NCBI GenBank assembly: GCA_965227645.1
Contig: OZ245773.1
Coordinates: forward strand, 4,898,001-4,962,000
From: Flavimaribacter sp024343425
GTDB taxonomy: Bacteria > Pseudomonadota > Alphaproteobacteria > Rhizobiales > Rhizobiaceae
Reading direction: 5' to 3'
DNA: 64,000 nt
Numbering within the stretch: the first letter of the stretch is position 1; every line of letters starts with the position of its first letter. The notes under the pieces were generated by a model. That model was not told the origin of the DNA. It searched no databases and saw only the letters and a program-made list of their open reading frames with translations. Shown piece by piece: positions 1-8,537 of this stretch. The position numbers and the translations under genes are program-made.

Positions 1-75
1 GTCGAACGGCGTCTCAAGGCGAAGGCCGAACGGTCCCGGACCAAAAGTCTGCGAGGCAATGTCGATGACAATTGA
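1..75 (+). CDS. arfB: ArfB ribosome-rescue hydrolase, C-terminal tail only (partial at window start)
   Basis: An open frame runs from base 1 to a TGA at 73-75 and encodes 24 residues that begin VERRLKAKAERS and continue TKSLRG. This arginine/lysine-rich pattern (RRLxxKAxxSxxKxxRG) matches the basic C-terminal tail of ArfB/YaeJ, the release-factor-like peptidyl-tRNA hydrolase that frees ribosomes stalled on mRNAs lacking a stop codon. In that family the tail enters the empty mRNA channel. The catalytic GGQ domain would lie upstream, outside the window. The stop overlaps the alkB start by 17 bases, which suggests co-transcription. The identification rests on the tail alone, so another protein with a basic end is possible. 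Confidence 0.72.
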   Translation, partial: VERRLKAKAERSRTKSLRGNVDDN

Positions 76-685
76 CCCGCTGCCGGAAGGCGTTGACTAC
101 TATCCGGGCTTGCTCGACGCCGCCGCCCAGGCGGCGCTGCTTGAGGAAATCCGCGCGGTTGTCGCGCAAGCTCCGTTTTTTACGCCCAGAATGCCGCGCA
201 CCGGAAAGCCGATGCATGTCCGCATGAGCAATTGCGGCGCGCTTGGATGGGTCACGGACAAGGAAGGCGGATATCGCTACCAGGCGACCCATCCGGAGAC
301 CGGGCGACCCTGGCCGCCAATGCCGGAAATGCTGCGCGACCTCTGGGACCGGTTGTCCGGCTGCAATGCGCCGGCTCAGGCGTGCCTTGTAAATTTCTAC
401 GAAGCGGACGCCAAAATGGGACTGCATCAGGATCGCGATGAAAGGACATTCTCCGCCCCGGTGCTTTCCGTGTCGCTTGGCGACGATTGCCTGTTCAGGA
501 TCGGCGGCCTGAAAAGGGGCGGGTCGACGCAATCCCTGAGACTTGCAAGCGGCGACGTGATCCTCCTCGGCGGTGAATCGCGGTTGCGTTACCACGGCGT
601 CGACCGGATCTATCCCGGCACATCCATGCTGATGAAGAAGGAAGGCAGGATCAATCTTACCCTGCGCCGGGTGGACCCGGTCTGA
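59..685 (+). CDS. alkB: AlkB-type 2-oxoglutarate/Fe(II) DNA dealkylase
   Basis: A 208-aa protein of the AlkB family, which oxidatively removes 1-methyladenine and 3-methylcytosine lesions from DNA or RNA. The iron ligands are visible as H123-x-D125 (LHQDRDE) and H179 (RYHGVDR). The 2-oxoglutarate/structural motif RxNxTxR is present as RINLTLR, residues 197-203. The length is usual for the family. The ATG at 59 is used; a second ATG two codons later is equally possible. The gene overlaps the preceding arfB frame and runs convergently into coaA with a 12-base gap. No Ada or alkylation-response partner is visible. Confidence 0.93.
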   Translation: MSMTIDPLPEGVDYYPGLLDAAAQAALLEEIRAVVAQAPFFTPRMPRTGKPMHVRMSNCGALGWVTDKEGGYRYQATHPETGRPWPPMPEMLRDLWDRLSGCNAPAQACLVNFYEADAKMGLHQDRDERTFSAPVLSVSLGDDCLFRIGGLKRGGSTQSLRLASGDVILLGGESRLRYHGVDRIYPGTSMLMKKEGRINLTLRRVDPV

Positions 686-697
686 ACATCCGCCCGT

Positions 698-1690
698 TCA
701 GAGTTTACGCAGCGCCACCTGTTTCGTGAGATGGTCGGCGCCTTTCTGCAGGATCAGGTCAGCCCGCGGCCGCGTCGGCAGAATATTCTGTCTGAGATTT
801 CTCAGATTGATGTTCTCCCACAGCCCGTTGGCGATCGCGAGCGCCGTTTGCTCGGAGACGGCCGCATAGCGGTGGAAGAAGGAATCCGGATTTGTGAACG
901 CCGTGTCGCGCAGGCGCATGAAGCGGTCCACATACCATTTGTGAATCAGATCCTCCTGCGCATCGATATAGATCGAGAAATCGAAGAAATCGGAGACAAA
1001 GGGAACAATCTTGCCGTCTTCAGGCAGATCGCGCACCTGCAGCACGTTGATTCCCTCGAAGATCAGGATATCCGGCCGGTCGATTTCTATGTGCTCATCT
1101 GGAATCACATCGTAGATCAGGTGGGAATAGACCGGCGCCTTGACATTCGGCCGGCCGGCCTTGATGTCGGCGAGAAATTTCAGGATCGTGCCGACGTCGT
1201 AGCTTTCCGGAAAACCCTTGCGCTCCATCAGACCGTCGCGGCGTAGAACAGCGTTGGGATGCAGAAAGCCGTCGGTCGTGATGAGATCAACCTTCGGCTT
1301 TCCCGACCAGCGCGCCAGCAGTTCCTTCAGAATGCGGGCGGTCGTCGACTTTCCGACCGCCACCGAACCGGCGATGCCTATGATGAACGGCGTCTTCGTG
1401 GCGTCTGGCACGGACAGAAATTTCCTGCGCTGCTCGAAGAGCAGGCGCGAGGCTTCGACATGTGAATAGAGCAATCGCGAAAGCGACAGGTAGATCCGAC
1501 GCACCTCGTCGAGATCGACCGGATCGTCGATCGAACGCAGCCGGTCGACTTCGTCTTCTGCGAGCGTCAGCGGCGTGTCGGCCCTGAACTTCGCCCATCT
1601 CTCGGCGGTGAAGACCCTGTAGGGCGAATATTCGCTGCCGTCCATATGGTCGAGCGATTCACCGGGTTGTGGGGAAATCTGCTTATCCAT
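698..1690 (-). CDS. coaA: Pantothenate kinase, type I
   Basis: A 330-aa type I (P-loop) pantothenate kinase, which phosphorylates pantothenate in the first committed step of coenzyme A synthesis in the cytoplasm. The Walker A motif GSVAVGKS is at residues 108-115, followed by the conserved TTDGFLHPN and KGFPESYD segments. The ATG at 1690 (MDKQ...) is preferred over the frame's earlier start at 1750 because it overlaps the hisE stop by 8 bases and gives the family's usual length. It is the last gene of the leftward his operon. A second CoA gene, coaE, lies 12 kb away in this window. Confidence 0.96.
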   Translation of the reverse strand: MDKQISPQPGESLDHMDGSEYSPYRVFTAERWAKFRADTPLTLAEDEVDRLRSIDDPVDLDEVRRIYLSLSRLLYSHVEASRLLFEQRRKFLSVPDATKTPFIIGIAGSVAVGKSTTARILKELLARWSGKPKVDLITTDGFLHPNAVLRRDGLMERKGFPESYDVGTILKFLADIKAGRPNVKAPVYSHLIYDVIPDEHIEIDRPDILIFEGINVLQVRDLPEDGKIVPFVSDFFDFSIYIDAQEDLIHKWYVDRFMRLRDTAFTNPDSFFHRYAAVSEQTALAIANGLWENINLRNLRQNILPTRPRADLILQKGADHLTKQVALRKL

Positions 1691-2015
1691 GGCCACTGGC
1701 CCTACGGCTCGCCTTTTCCTGAAGCCCGGATTGCGAACGCCTGTTTTCAAGTTCCGTCATCACCTCGTCGACGCCGACGCCGGCGATCCTGAGGACAACG
1801 AGCAGATGAAAGAGCAGATCGGCGGATTCGCCGATCAAGGCCTTGCGGTCACCGGAAACGGCGGCGATAACCGCTTCCACGGCCTCCTCGCCAAGCTTCT
1901 GCGCCGCCTTTTCCTGGCCTGCTGCGACCAGCCGCGCCGTCCAGGAGTCCGCTTGCGAGGCTTCGGCGCGCTCCCCTATGACTCTTTCCAGTTCGTCGAG
2001 TGTAAATCCGGACAT
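1683..2015 (-). CDS. hisE: Phosphoribosyl-ATP pyrophosphohydrolase
   Basis: A 110-aa stand-alone HisE that hydrolyses phosphoribosyl-ATP to phosphoribosyl-AMP, the second step of histidine synthesis. The all-alpha MazG-like nucleotide pyrophosphatase signature is visible in KLGEEAVEAVIAA and the ESADLLFHLLVVL helix, which carry the acidic metal ligands. The start at 2015 (MSGFTLDEL) is chosen over the upstream in-frame start at 2126, which would run through the end of hisF. It lies 19 bases downstream of hisF and overlaps coaA by 8 bases. Confidence 0.94.
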   Translation of the reverse strand: MSGFTLDELERVIGERAEASQADSWTARLVAAGQEKAAQKLGEEAVEAVIAAVSGDRKALIGESADLLFHLLVVLRIAGVGVDEVMTELENRRSQSGLQEKASRRASGHG

Positions 2016-2034
2016 CGCCAACTCCGTCGCGCGC

Positions 2035-2811
2035 TCAATCGAGCCGCATGGGGATCCCAGCTTCGGCCATGTGGCGCTTGGCTTCACGAATACTATAGGT
2101 CCCGAAATGAAAAATCGAGGCGGCAAGCACCGCCGTCGCGTGGCCTTCCAGAATGCCCTCGGCCATGTGATCGAGGGTTCCGACGCCGCCGGAAGCTATG
2201 ACCGGAACGGACACCGCATCGGCGACGGCGCGCGTCAGGGGAATATCGAAACCGCTTTTGGTGCCGTCGCGGTCCATGGATGTGAGGAGGATTTCGCCGG
2301 CGCCGAGATCCACAACCTTGCGGGCGAAACCGATGGCCTCGATCCCGGTCGGTTCACGGCCGCCATGGGTGAAGATTTCCCATCGGTCCGCCTCGTCCTC
2401 ATCGCTCACCTTCTTGGCGTCAATCGCCACGACGATGCATTGATTGCCGAACTTGTCGGCGGCTTCGGCGACAAATTCCGGATTCTTCACGGCCGCCGTA
2501 TTGATCGAAACCTTGTCGGCGCCGGCAAGCAGCAATTTGCGTATGTCGGCGACCGTCCTCACGCCGCCGCCAACCGTCAGCGGCATGAAACACTGTTCGG
2601 CGGTGCGCGCAACGACATCGTAAATCGTGTCGCGATTGTCGGACGAGGCGGTAATGTCGAGGAAACAAAGCTCGTCGGCCCCGGCCGCGTCATAGACGCG
2701 CGCCTGTTCTACCGGGTCGCCAGCGTCGATGAGATCGACAAAGTTGACGCCTTTGACGACGCGCCCGTCTTTCACGTCGAGACAGGGGATGACGCGTGCT
2801 TTCAACGTCAT
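2035..2811 (-). CDS. hisF: Imidazole glycerol phosphate synthase, cyclase subunit
   Basis: A 258-aa (beta/alpha)8 barrel. With HisH it converts PRFAR and glutamine-derived ammonia to imidazole glycerol phosphate and AICAR. The N-terminal PCLDVKDGRVVKG segment and the VAIDAK segment carry the two catalytic aspartates, and phosphate-binding loops are seen at TVGGGVRT and ASGGVG. It overlaps the hisA stop by four bases (ATGA), as expected for translational coupling. Its product AICAR is used by PurH, also encoded in this window. Confidence 0.97.
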   Translation of the reverse strand: MTLKARVIPCLDVKDGRVVKGVNFVDLIDAGDPVEQARVYDAAGADELCFLDITASSDNRDTIYDVVARTAEQCFMPLTVGGGVRTVADIRKLLLAGADKVSINTAAVKNPEFVAEAADKFGNQCIVVAIDAKKVSDEDEADRWEIFTHGGREPTGIEAIGFARKVVDLGAGEILLTSMDRDGTKSGFDIPLTRAVADAVSVPVIASGGVGTLDHMAEGILEGHATAVLAASIFHFGTYSIREAKRHMAEAGIPMRLD

Positions 2812-3551
2812 GACGCAACCCCGGCGACGGTTTCGAGCATGGAAAGCGCTTCGGCCGGATCGATGCGGCCGTCGTAAAGGGCGCGGCCGGAGATCGCGCC
2901 TTCGAGAACGGCGGCGTCTGCTCTGGTCAACCGTTCGATGTCGTCCATCGACGCCAGGCCGCCGGACGCAATCACCGGTATTGCGACGCTGGCAGCCAGT
3001 TCCAGCGTCGAATGCCAGTTGATGCCTGCAAGCACGCCGTCCCGGTCGATATCCGTGTAGATGATCGCTGCGACGCCCGCGCCCTCGAATTGCTTCGCGA
3101 GTTCAATCGCGCCCAGTTCGGACGCCTCGGCCCAACCCTCAACAGCGACCTTGCCGCCCCGCGCGTCGATGCCGACGGCAATGCGTCCGGGAAACAGCCG
3201 GCAGGCTTCTTTGACGAGATCCGGATCGCGGACCGCGACGGTTCCGAGAATGACGCGGGCAAGCCCCTTGCCGAGCCAGGCCTCGATGTGATCGATACTG
3301 CGGATGCCGCCCCCAAGCTGCACGGGATTGGACGTCGCCTGCAAAATTGCGTCGACCGCCGCCCCGTTTATGCTTTCGCCGGCGAAGGCCCCGTTGAGAT
3401 CCACCACGTGGAGCCATTTGAAACCCTGATCCTGAAACTGGCGGGCCTGCTCGGCCGGGTCGGTGTTGTACACCGTCGCGCGGTCCATGTCGCCGAGCTT
3501 GAGACGAACGCAAACGCCGTCTTTCAGATCAATGGCCGGAAACAGGATCAT
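2808..3551 (-). CDS. hisA: ProFAR isomerase (HisA)
   Basis: A 247-aa (beta/alpha)8 isomerase that opens the ribose of ProFAR to give PRFAR for HisF/HisH. The catalytic aspartates are D8 in FPAIDLKDG and the one in IIYTDIDRDG. Phosphate loops are LGGGIRS and ASGGLAS. The start ATG at 3551 (MILFPAIDL) overlaps the hisH stop by four bases. The longer open frame up to 3875 lies inside hisH and does not look like HisA. Confidence 0.96.
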   Translation of the reverse strand: MILFPAIDLKDGVCVRLKLGDMDRATVYNTDPAEQARQFQDQGFKWLHVVDLNGAFAGESINGAAVDAILQATSNPVQLGGGIRSIDHIEAWLGKGLARVILGTVAVRDPDLVKEACRLFPGRIAVGIDARGGKVAVEGWAEASELGAIELAKQFEGAGVAAIIYTDIDRDGVLAGINWHSTLELAASVAIPVIASGGLASMDDIERLTRADAAVLEGAISGRALYDGRIDPAEALSMLETVAGVAS

Positions 3552-4198
3552 GGAGACCACCTCAGAAAATTCGCGATCAGCTTCAACCCGAGCGTCTGGC
3601 TCTTTTCGGGGTGAAACTGGGTTCCCGCCAGATTGTCGCGCGCCACGATCGCGGTGACCGGACCGCCATAGGAAGTATCGGCGACAATGTCCCCGGGATT
3701 TTTCGCGTCGAGAAAATAGGAGTGGACGAAATAGGCGTGCAGACCGTCGGCGCCGGTCGGAACGCCATCCAGAAGCGCATGGCTGCGGCGCACTTCCAGG
3801 GTGTTCCAGCCGATCTGCGGTATCTTGAGGGTCGGATCCTCCGGTTCCATAATCCTGACATCGCCGGCGATCCACCCGAACCCGTCCGTCACGGTCTTTT
3901 CCAGCCCGCGGGCAGCCATAAGTTGCATGCCGACGCAGATGCCGAGAAACGGCCGCGCGGCCGTCTCAACGGCCTGTGTCAGCGCATCGTCCATGCCGGC
4001 GATCTCCGCCAGACCGTTGCGGCAGTCGGCGAAAGCGCCGACGCCCGGAAGGACGACGCGATCAGCGATCGCCACCACTTCCGGCCGGTCGGTCAGAATG
4101 ATTTCGGCGTCCGTTTCGCTTTCGCGGGCAGCCCGTTCGAAAGCCTTGACGGCCGACCGGAGATTGCCCGATCCGTAGTCAATGATAGCGACTTTCAT
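3548..4198 (-). CDS. hisH: Imidazole glycerol phosphate synthase, glutaminase subunit
   Basis: A 216-aa class I glutamine amidotransferase that supplies ammonia to HisF. The nucleophile C88 sits in FLGICVGMQ and the His/Glu of the triad in TQFHPEKSQ near the C-terminus. The oxyanion strand PGVGAF is also present. It starts 5 bases after the DUF2628 gene and overlaps hisA by four bases. Confidence 0.96.
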   Translation of the reverse strand: MKVAIIDYGSGNLRSAVKAFERAARESETDAEIILTDRPEVVAIADRVVLPGVGAFADCRNGLAEIAGMDDALTQAVETAARPFLGICVGMQLMAARGLEKTVTDGFGWIAGDVRIMEPEDPTLKIPQIGWNTLEVRRSHALLDGVPTGADGLHAYFVHSYFLDAKNPGDIVADTSYGGPVTAIVARDNLAGTQFHPEKSQTLGLKLIANFLRWSP

Positions 4199-4203
4199 GA
4201 CCG

Positions 4204-4689
4204 TCAGCCGTCCATGTCCAGCAGGCCGAGCGCGGGGCCCGACGAACTGCTTCTTCTTGAGAGTGGTTGCGTTGGCGGCAGGGGCGCCGGTTCAGGCGCG
4301 CTCTCTGACGGGGGCGACGGTTGCTCCATTCCGGCAAAATAGATTTCTTCCGCCGTCGCCAGATCCGGCGCGTCGACCACGCCGCGGCATATCCATCCCC
4401 GGCGTTCGCGCCAGGCGATGCGCATCGCGTTGCCCTCAAGCGCCACGTAGATCGAAACCAGCAGCGAGGCGAGGACAAACAGAAGGTCCCATTGCGGCAG
4501 ACCGCCGGAGGCGATCGCCAGACCGACAGAGACCAGCAGAACGACAGCGGCGTGGAACCACAACCGGTGCCAGAGCAGCCAGAGAAAAGGCACAATGAGG
4601 GCGATGAACGCGAATCCGTCCCGGATGAAAGCGGCGCCTTCATCAAACCGGGACGCCTCCGGAGGCGTCAGAACCACATAGCTCGTCAT
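4204..4689 (-). CDS. DUF2628 membrane protein in the his operon
   Basis: A 161-aa protein with an N-terminal soluble stretch (MTSYVVLTPPE...) and about three hydrophobic segments between residues 25 and 85, including ALIVPFLWLLW and LLFVLASLLVSIYVAL. It ends in a proline-rich acidic tail. This matches the DUF2628 family, commonly found between hisB and hisH in rhizobia; its function is not known. It lies 7 bases after hisB and 5 before hisH, so it must be co-transcribed with them. Nothing in the sequence ties it to histidine synthesis beyond position. Confidence 0.8.
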   Translation of the reverse strand: MTSYVVLTPPEASRFDEGAAFIRDGFAFIALIVPFLWLLWHRLWFHAAVVLLVSVGLAIASGGLPQWDLLFVLASLLVSIYVALEGNAMRIAWRERRGWICRGVVDAPDLATAEEIYFAGMEQPSPPSESAPEPAPLPPTQPLSRRSSSSGPALGLLDMDG

Positions 4690-4696
4690 TTTCGAT

Positions 4697-5302
4697 CTAA
4701 CCCAGCGTTCCCTTGGTGGAGGGAATACGGTCCTTCTGGCGGCTGTCGATCTCGATGGCCGTCCGGAGCGCCCGAGCGACCGATTTGAAACATGTTTCGG
4801 CGATGTGATGACTGTTGGCGCCGTAATGGTTCATGATGTGCAGCGTTATGCCGGCGTTCTGGGCGAACGCCTGAAAGAATTCACGGCAAAGCTCGGTATC
4901 GAAGGAGCCGATTTTCTGCGTCGGAAAATCTACGTTCCAGATCAGATAGGGGCGGCCCGATACATCCACGGCCGCCTTGGTCAGCGTTTCATCCATGGCG
5001 AGGTCAAGCGATGCGTAACGGGTTATGCCACGCCGGTCTCCAAGCGCCTTTGCAAGCGCCAGGCCGAGCACGATCCCGGTGTCCTCCACACAATGGTGAT
5101 CGTCGATGTGCAGATCGCCCTTGGCTTCGATCTGCATGTCGATCAGCGAATGCCGGGACAATTGCTCGAGCATATGGTCGAAAAAACCGATCCCGGTCGA
5201 AATTTTCGATGCGCCTGCGCCGTCGAGATCGATCGCGACGGAAATCGATGTCTCGTTGGTGTTGCGTTCAATTTGCGCGGCTCTTGCCTGACCGTTGTCC
5301 AA
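4697..5302 (-). CDS. hisB: Imidazoleglycerol-phosphate dehydratase
   Basis: A 201-aa monofunctional IGP dehydratase that converts imidazole glycerol phosphate to imidazole acetol phosphate. The metal-binding signatures GFFDHMLEQLSRH, DDHHCVEDTGI and the C-terminal HHIAETCFKS are complete. The N-terminal phosphatase domain of the enterobacterial bifunctional HisB is absent, as usual in alphaproteobacteria. It is the first gene of the leftward hisB-DUF2628-hisH-hisA-hisF-hisE-coaA run and is divergent from hslV. Confidence 0.97.
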   Translation of the reverse strand: MDNGQARAAQIERNTNETSISVAIDLDGAGASKISTGIGFFDHMLEQLSRHSLIDMQIEAKGDLHIDDHHCVEDTGIVLGLALAKALGDRRGITRYASLDLAMDETLTKAAVDVSGRPYLIWNVDFPTQKIGSFDTELCREFFQAFAQNAGITLHIMNHYGANSHHIAETCFKSVARALRTAIEIDSRQKDRIPSTKGTLG

Positions 5303-5401
5303 AGCACTGCCTCACCCGATTGATAATGAACGCTGCATATCAGGGCGTGAGGAAAATATCCAGAAAAGCATCATGCAGCGCACACGAATCGAAGAGGACG
5401 A

Positions 5402-5429
5402 TTTGCAAAGACGGCTGAGCCCCTTACAT
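5402..5429 (+). promoter_or_regulatory. Candidate heat-shock (RpoH) promoter for hslVU
   Basis: The segment TTTGCAA at 5402-5408 followed after 11 bases by CCCCTTACAT (5420-5429) resembles the RpoH layout CTTGAAA-N11-16-CCCCATNT. It lies about 55 bases before the hslV start, in the 180-base gap between divergent hisB and hslV. HslVU is a classical heat-shock protease, which supports the reading. The match is imperfect. Confidence 0.4.
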
Positions 5430-5481
5430 AGGGACTTCTGCACCGGTGCAAAATCCGGATTCGACACGAGGAAAGGCTTTG

Positions 5482-6060
5482 ATGAGCGAACACGATCCAT
5501 ACGGCGTCATGCACGCCACGACGATCATCACGGTGCGCAAGGGCAATCAGGTGGTGATGGCCGGCGACGGGCAGGTGAGCCTCGGCCAGACCGTCATGAA
5601 AGGCAACGCCCGCAAGGTTCGCCGCCTCCGTTCCGGCAAATCCGGCGAAGCGGACGTTCTAGCAGGCTTCGCCGGCGCAACGGCGGACGCCTTTACCCTG
5701 CTTGAACGACTGGAATCAAAGCTGGAACAATATCCGGGGCAGCTCATGCGGGCCTGTGTGGAACTGGCGAAAGACTGGCGCACCGATCGCTATCTGCGCC
5801 GTCTCGAGGCCATGATGCTGGTGGCGGATCCGGGCACGACGCTGGCGCTGACGGGCACCGGCGACGTGCTGGAGCCGGAACACGGAACCATGGCGATCGG
5901 CTCGGGCGGAAACTACGCCTACGCGGCCGCGCGCGCCTTGATGGACACCGATATTTCCGCCGAGGACATCGCGCGCAAGGCCATGCGGATCGCCAGCGAA
6001 ATCTGCGTTTACACCAACGACAACATCATCGTCGAAACCCTCGAGAGCACCGCGGGCTAA
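5482..6060 (+). CDS. hslV: ATP-dependent protease subunit HslV (ClpQ)
   Basis: A 192-aa threonine peptidase of the proteasome-beta fold. It forms the proteolytic double hexamer of the HslVU protease. The expected mature N-terminus is Thr13 of MSEHDPYGVMHATT. The ATG at 5482 is preceded by a GAGGAAAGG ribosome binding site at 5468-5476, so the in-frame ATG at 5446 is not used. Conserved MAGDGQV and the GSGGNYAYAAA substrate-pocket segment are present. hslU follows after 55 bases. Confidence 0.96.
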   Translation: MSEHDPYGVMHATTIITVRKGNQVVMAGDGQVSLGQTVMKGNARKVRRLRSGKSGEADVLAGFAGATADAFTLLERLESKLEQYPGQLMRACVELAKDWRTDRYLRRLEAMMLVADPGTTLALTGTGDVLEPEHGTMAIGSGGNYAYAAARALMDTDISAEDIARKAMRIASEICVYTNDNIIVETLESTAG

Positions 6061-6115
6061 ATCCAGGGCTCGCGGCGAACACCCAATTAGAAGATCAAGA
6101 CCAGGTTCAGCACAT

Positions 6116-7423
6116 ATGACAACCTACTCCCCGCGCGAGATCGTCTCCGAACTCGACCGCTACATCATCGGCCAGAAAGACGCCAAGCGCGCCGTCGCCG
6201 TTGCGCTTCGCAATCGCTGGCGCCGCCAGCAGCTGTCCGACAGCCTGCGCGACGAAGTCATGCCGAAAAACATTCTGATGATCGGCCCGACGGGCGTCGG
6301 AAAGACGGAGATCTCGCGCAGGCTTGCGCGGCTTGCAGGCGCGCCCTTCATCAAGGTGGAAGCCACCAAATTCACCGAAGTCGGTTATGTCGGTCGCGAC
6401 GTCGAACAGATTATTCGTGATCTGGTGGAAATCGGCATTTCTCTCGTGAAGGACAAGAAGCGCGAAGAGGTCAAGGCGAAGGCCCACCTCAACGCCGAGG
6501 AACGGGTGCTCGACGCGCTTGTCGGATCCACGGCGTCGCCGTCGACGCGGGATTCGTTCCGCAAGAAGCTTCGCGATGGTCTTCTCGACGACAAGGAAAT
6601 CGAGATCGAAGTGGCCGACACAGGCTCCGGGATGCCGAATTTCGAGATTCCGGGCATGCCGGGCGCCAATATCGGAGTCCTGAACATCTCCGAAATGCTC
6701 GGCAAGGCCATGGGTCAGTCGACCCGCAAGGTCCGCACCACGGTCAAGGAATCCTATAGCCAGCTGATCTCCGATGAATCGGAAAAGCTGCTGGATCAGG
6801 ACCAGATCCACCAGGAAGCGCTGCGCATTGTTCAAAATGACGGGATTGTTTTTCTCGACGAGATCGACAAGATCGCGGCGCGCGACGGCGGCATGGGCGC
6901 AGGCGTTTCGCGAGAAGGTGTCCAGCGGGATCTTTTGCCGCTGGTGGAAGGCACGACGGTTGCGACCAAATACGGGCAGGTCAAGACAGACCATATCCTT
7001 TTCATTGCTTCCGGCGCCTTCCATGTCTCGAAACCTTCCGATCTTCTGCCGGAACTTCAGGGCCGCCTGCCGATCCGCGTCGAATTGCGCGCTCTGACGA
7101 AGGAGGATTTCCGGCGCATCCTCACGGAAACGGAAGCAAGCCTCATAAAGCAGTATGTCGCGCTGATGAAAACCGAAGACGTAACGCTGTCCTACACCGA
7201 AGACGCGATCGACGCGCTGGCCGACGTCGCCGTGGAACTGAACGACAGCGTGGAGAATATCGGCGCGCGGCGGCTTCAGACGGTCATGGAACGGGTTCTC
7301 GACGACATATCCTTCGAAGCGCCCGACAAATCCGGCAGCGAGTTCACGATCGACGCGGACTATGTTCGCAAACATGTGGGCGATCTCGCCAAGGACGCCG
7401 ATCTGTCGCGCTACATCCTGTGA
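6116..7423 (+). CDS. hslU: HslU (ClpY) AAA+ unfoldase
   Basis: A 435-aa AAA+ ATPase that unfolds substrates and threads them into HslV. Walker A GPTGVGKT is at residues 57-64, Walker B is IVFLDEID, and the substrate-gripping pore segment KVEATKFTEVGYVGRDV follows Walker A. The I domain between them carries the long charged helices. The C-terminal residues RYIL match the tail that docks into HslV. It is 55 bases downstream of hslV in the same transcript. Confidence 0.97.
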   Translation: MTTYSPREIVSELDRYIIGQKDAKRAVAVALRNRWRRQQLSDSLRDEVMPKNILMIGPTGVGKTEISRRLARLAGAPFIKVEATKFTEVGYVGRDVEQIIRDLVEIGISLVKDKKREEVKAKAHLNAEERVLDALVGSTASPSTRDSFRKKLRDGLLDDKEIEIEVADTGSGMPNFEIPGMPGANIGVLNISEMLGKAMGQSTRKVRTTVKESYSQLISDESEKLLDQDQIHQEALRIVQNDGIVFLDEIDKIAARDGGMGAGVSREGVQRDLLPLVEGTTVATKYGQVKTDHILFIASGAFHVSKPSDLLPELQGRLPIRVELRALTKEDFRRILTETEASLIKQYVALMKTEDVTLSYTEDAIDALADVAVELNDSVENIGARRLQTVMERVLDDISFEAPDKSGSEFTIDADYVRKHVGDLAKDADLSRYIL

Positions 7424-7560
7424 CTTTTCGGCATCGGTCGAGACAATATATTAGGGTGTCGAAACGGATAAGCCTTTGAGGCAGGCTCTCAATACTCGAC
7501 TTTTGGAATTTTCGTCTTAAAAGTTGCTCTGTCTAATACTACTTCCGGAGGCCTGTCGCA

Positions 7561-8532
7561 TTGTTCTTGCCGAAAACGGCAACATTGCTTCTTGCAGTCA
7601 TTTTTGCCGCGCTGGCGACGACAGGCGCGAGCGGGAAAACGATTGTCGTGCCCGAGGGCAACAGGCACGCCAGCCAGCCCAAGGTTCCGGGCGCCTCGAT
7701 CAAGCGCACGCGCGACACCCGCTCCACCTTTGATCGCAAATATGACAAGATCCTCGACCTGTTGCAGCGGGATCGGAAGCTGCGGGCCAAGATCAGCTCG
7801 ACGGCGGCGCAGTACGGGATCGATCCGATTCATATCGTCGGTGCTCTGGTCGGCGAACACACATACAATGTCGACGCCTATGATCGCCTGCAATCCTACT
7901 ACATAAAGGCCATGGCCTACGCCACGGGCGGGCTGTCCTTCTCCTACAACAGCATGGACGTGGATGAATTCGTCGACCTGCCTGAATTCGACAAATGCCG
8001 CTCCTTTTCAAATTCCTTTGACCTTTGGACCTGTCGCGAGGCTGTGTGGGAAAAATCCTTCAAGAACCGCACAGTGCGCGGGGTCCGTTATCCGAACGAC
8101 CGCTTCAGCGCTGTCTTCTTCCAGCCTTTCTACGCCGGTCAGACCTTTGGTCTCGGACAGCTCAATCCGCTGACTGCGCTCATGCACACCGATATGGTCA
8201 ATCGCGTATCCGGCTACAGGAAATTGTCCCATCAGGACGGTGAGGAAGTCTACAAGGCGATCATGAATCCGGACATGTCGCTCGCCTATGTCGCAGCGGC
8301 GCTACGCCATTCCATCGACGCCTATCGTGATATTGCGGGTCTGGACATATCCGGCAATCCCGGCATTACCGCCACGCTTTACAATGTCGGAAATCCGGAT
8401 GACCGGGCGAGGGTGCTCGCCCGCCGGAACCGCGACCGGAAGGCGCGCGGCCAGAGCCCGTTGATGCCGCAGGAAAATTACTATGGCTGGCTGGTCAACG
8501 ATCGCATCGATGATTTGAGAGCGCTTTTCTGA
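7561..8532 (+). CDS. DUF1402 exported protein, candidate lytic-transglycosylase-like enzyme
   Basis: A 323-aa protein with an N-terminal signal peptide (hydrophobic LLLAVIFAALAT, likely cleavage near residue 25). It belongs to the DUF1402 family found beside hslVU in rhizobia. The start is TTG at 7561, preceded by GGAGG at 7547-7551. Beyond the family name I see an ordered set of GH23-like motifs: AAQYGIDPIHIVGALVGEH with E99 where the catalytic Glu of SLT enzymes would sit, GLGQLNPLTA at 197-206 (compare GLMQLMP), and TLYNVGNP at 272-279 (compare AYNAG). This suggests a periplasmic murein-cleaving or lysozyme-like fold. That is inference; the family name itself implies no activity. Confidence 0.8.
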   Translation: MFLPKTATLLLAVIFAALATTGASGKTIVVPEGNRHASQPKVPGASIKRTRDTRSTFDRKYDKILDLLQRDRKLRAKISSTAAQYGIDPIHIVGALVGEHTYNVDAYDRLQSYYIKAMAYATGGLSFSYNSMDVDEFVDLPEFDKCRSFSNSFDLWTCREAVWEKSFKNRTVRGVRYPNDRFSAVFFQPFYAGQTFGLGQLNPLTALMHTDMVNRVSGYRKLSHQDGEEVYKAIMNPDMSLAYVAAALRHSIDAYRDIAGLDISGNPGITATLYNVGNPDDRARVLARRNRDRKARGQSPLMPQENYYGWLVNDRIDDLRALF

Positions 8533-8537
8533 ACCGG

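Noticed and set aside
1843..2877. 344-aa open frame antisense to hisE/hisF
   Set aside because: Shadow of the his operon without a start signal or motif.
6107..7375. 422-aa open frame antisense to hslU
   Set aside because: It mirrors hslU in the opposite strand, has no family resemblance, and arises from the codon bias of a G+C-rich gene.
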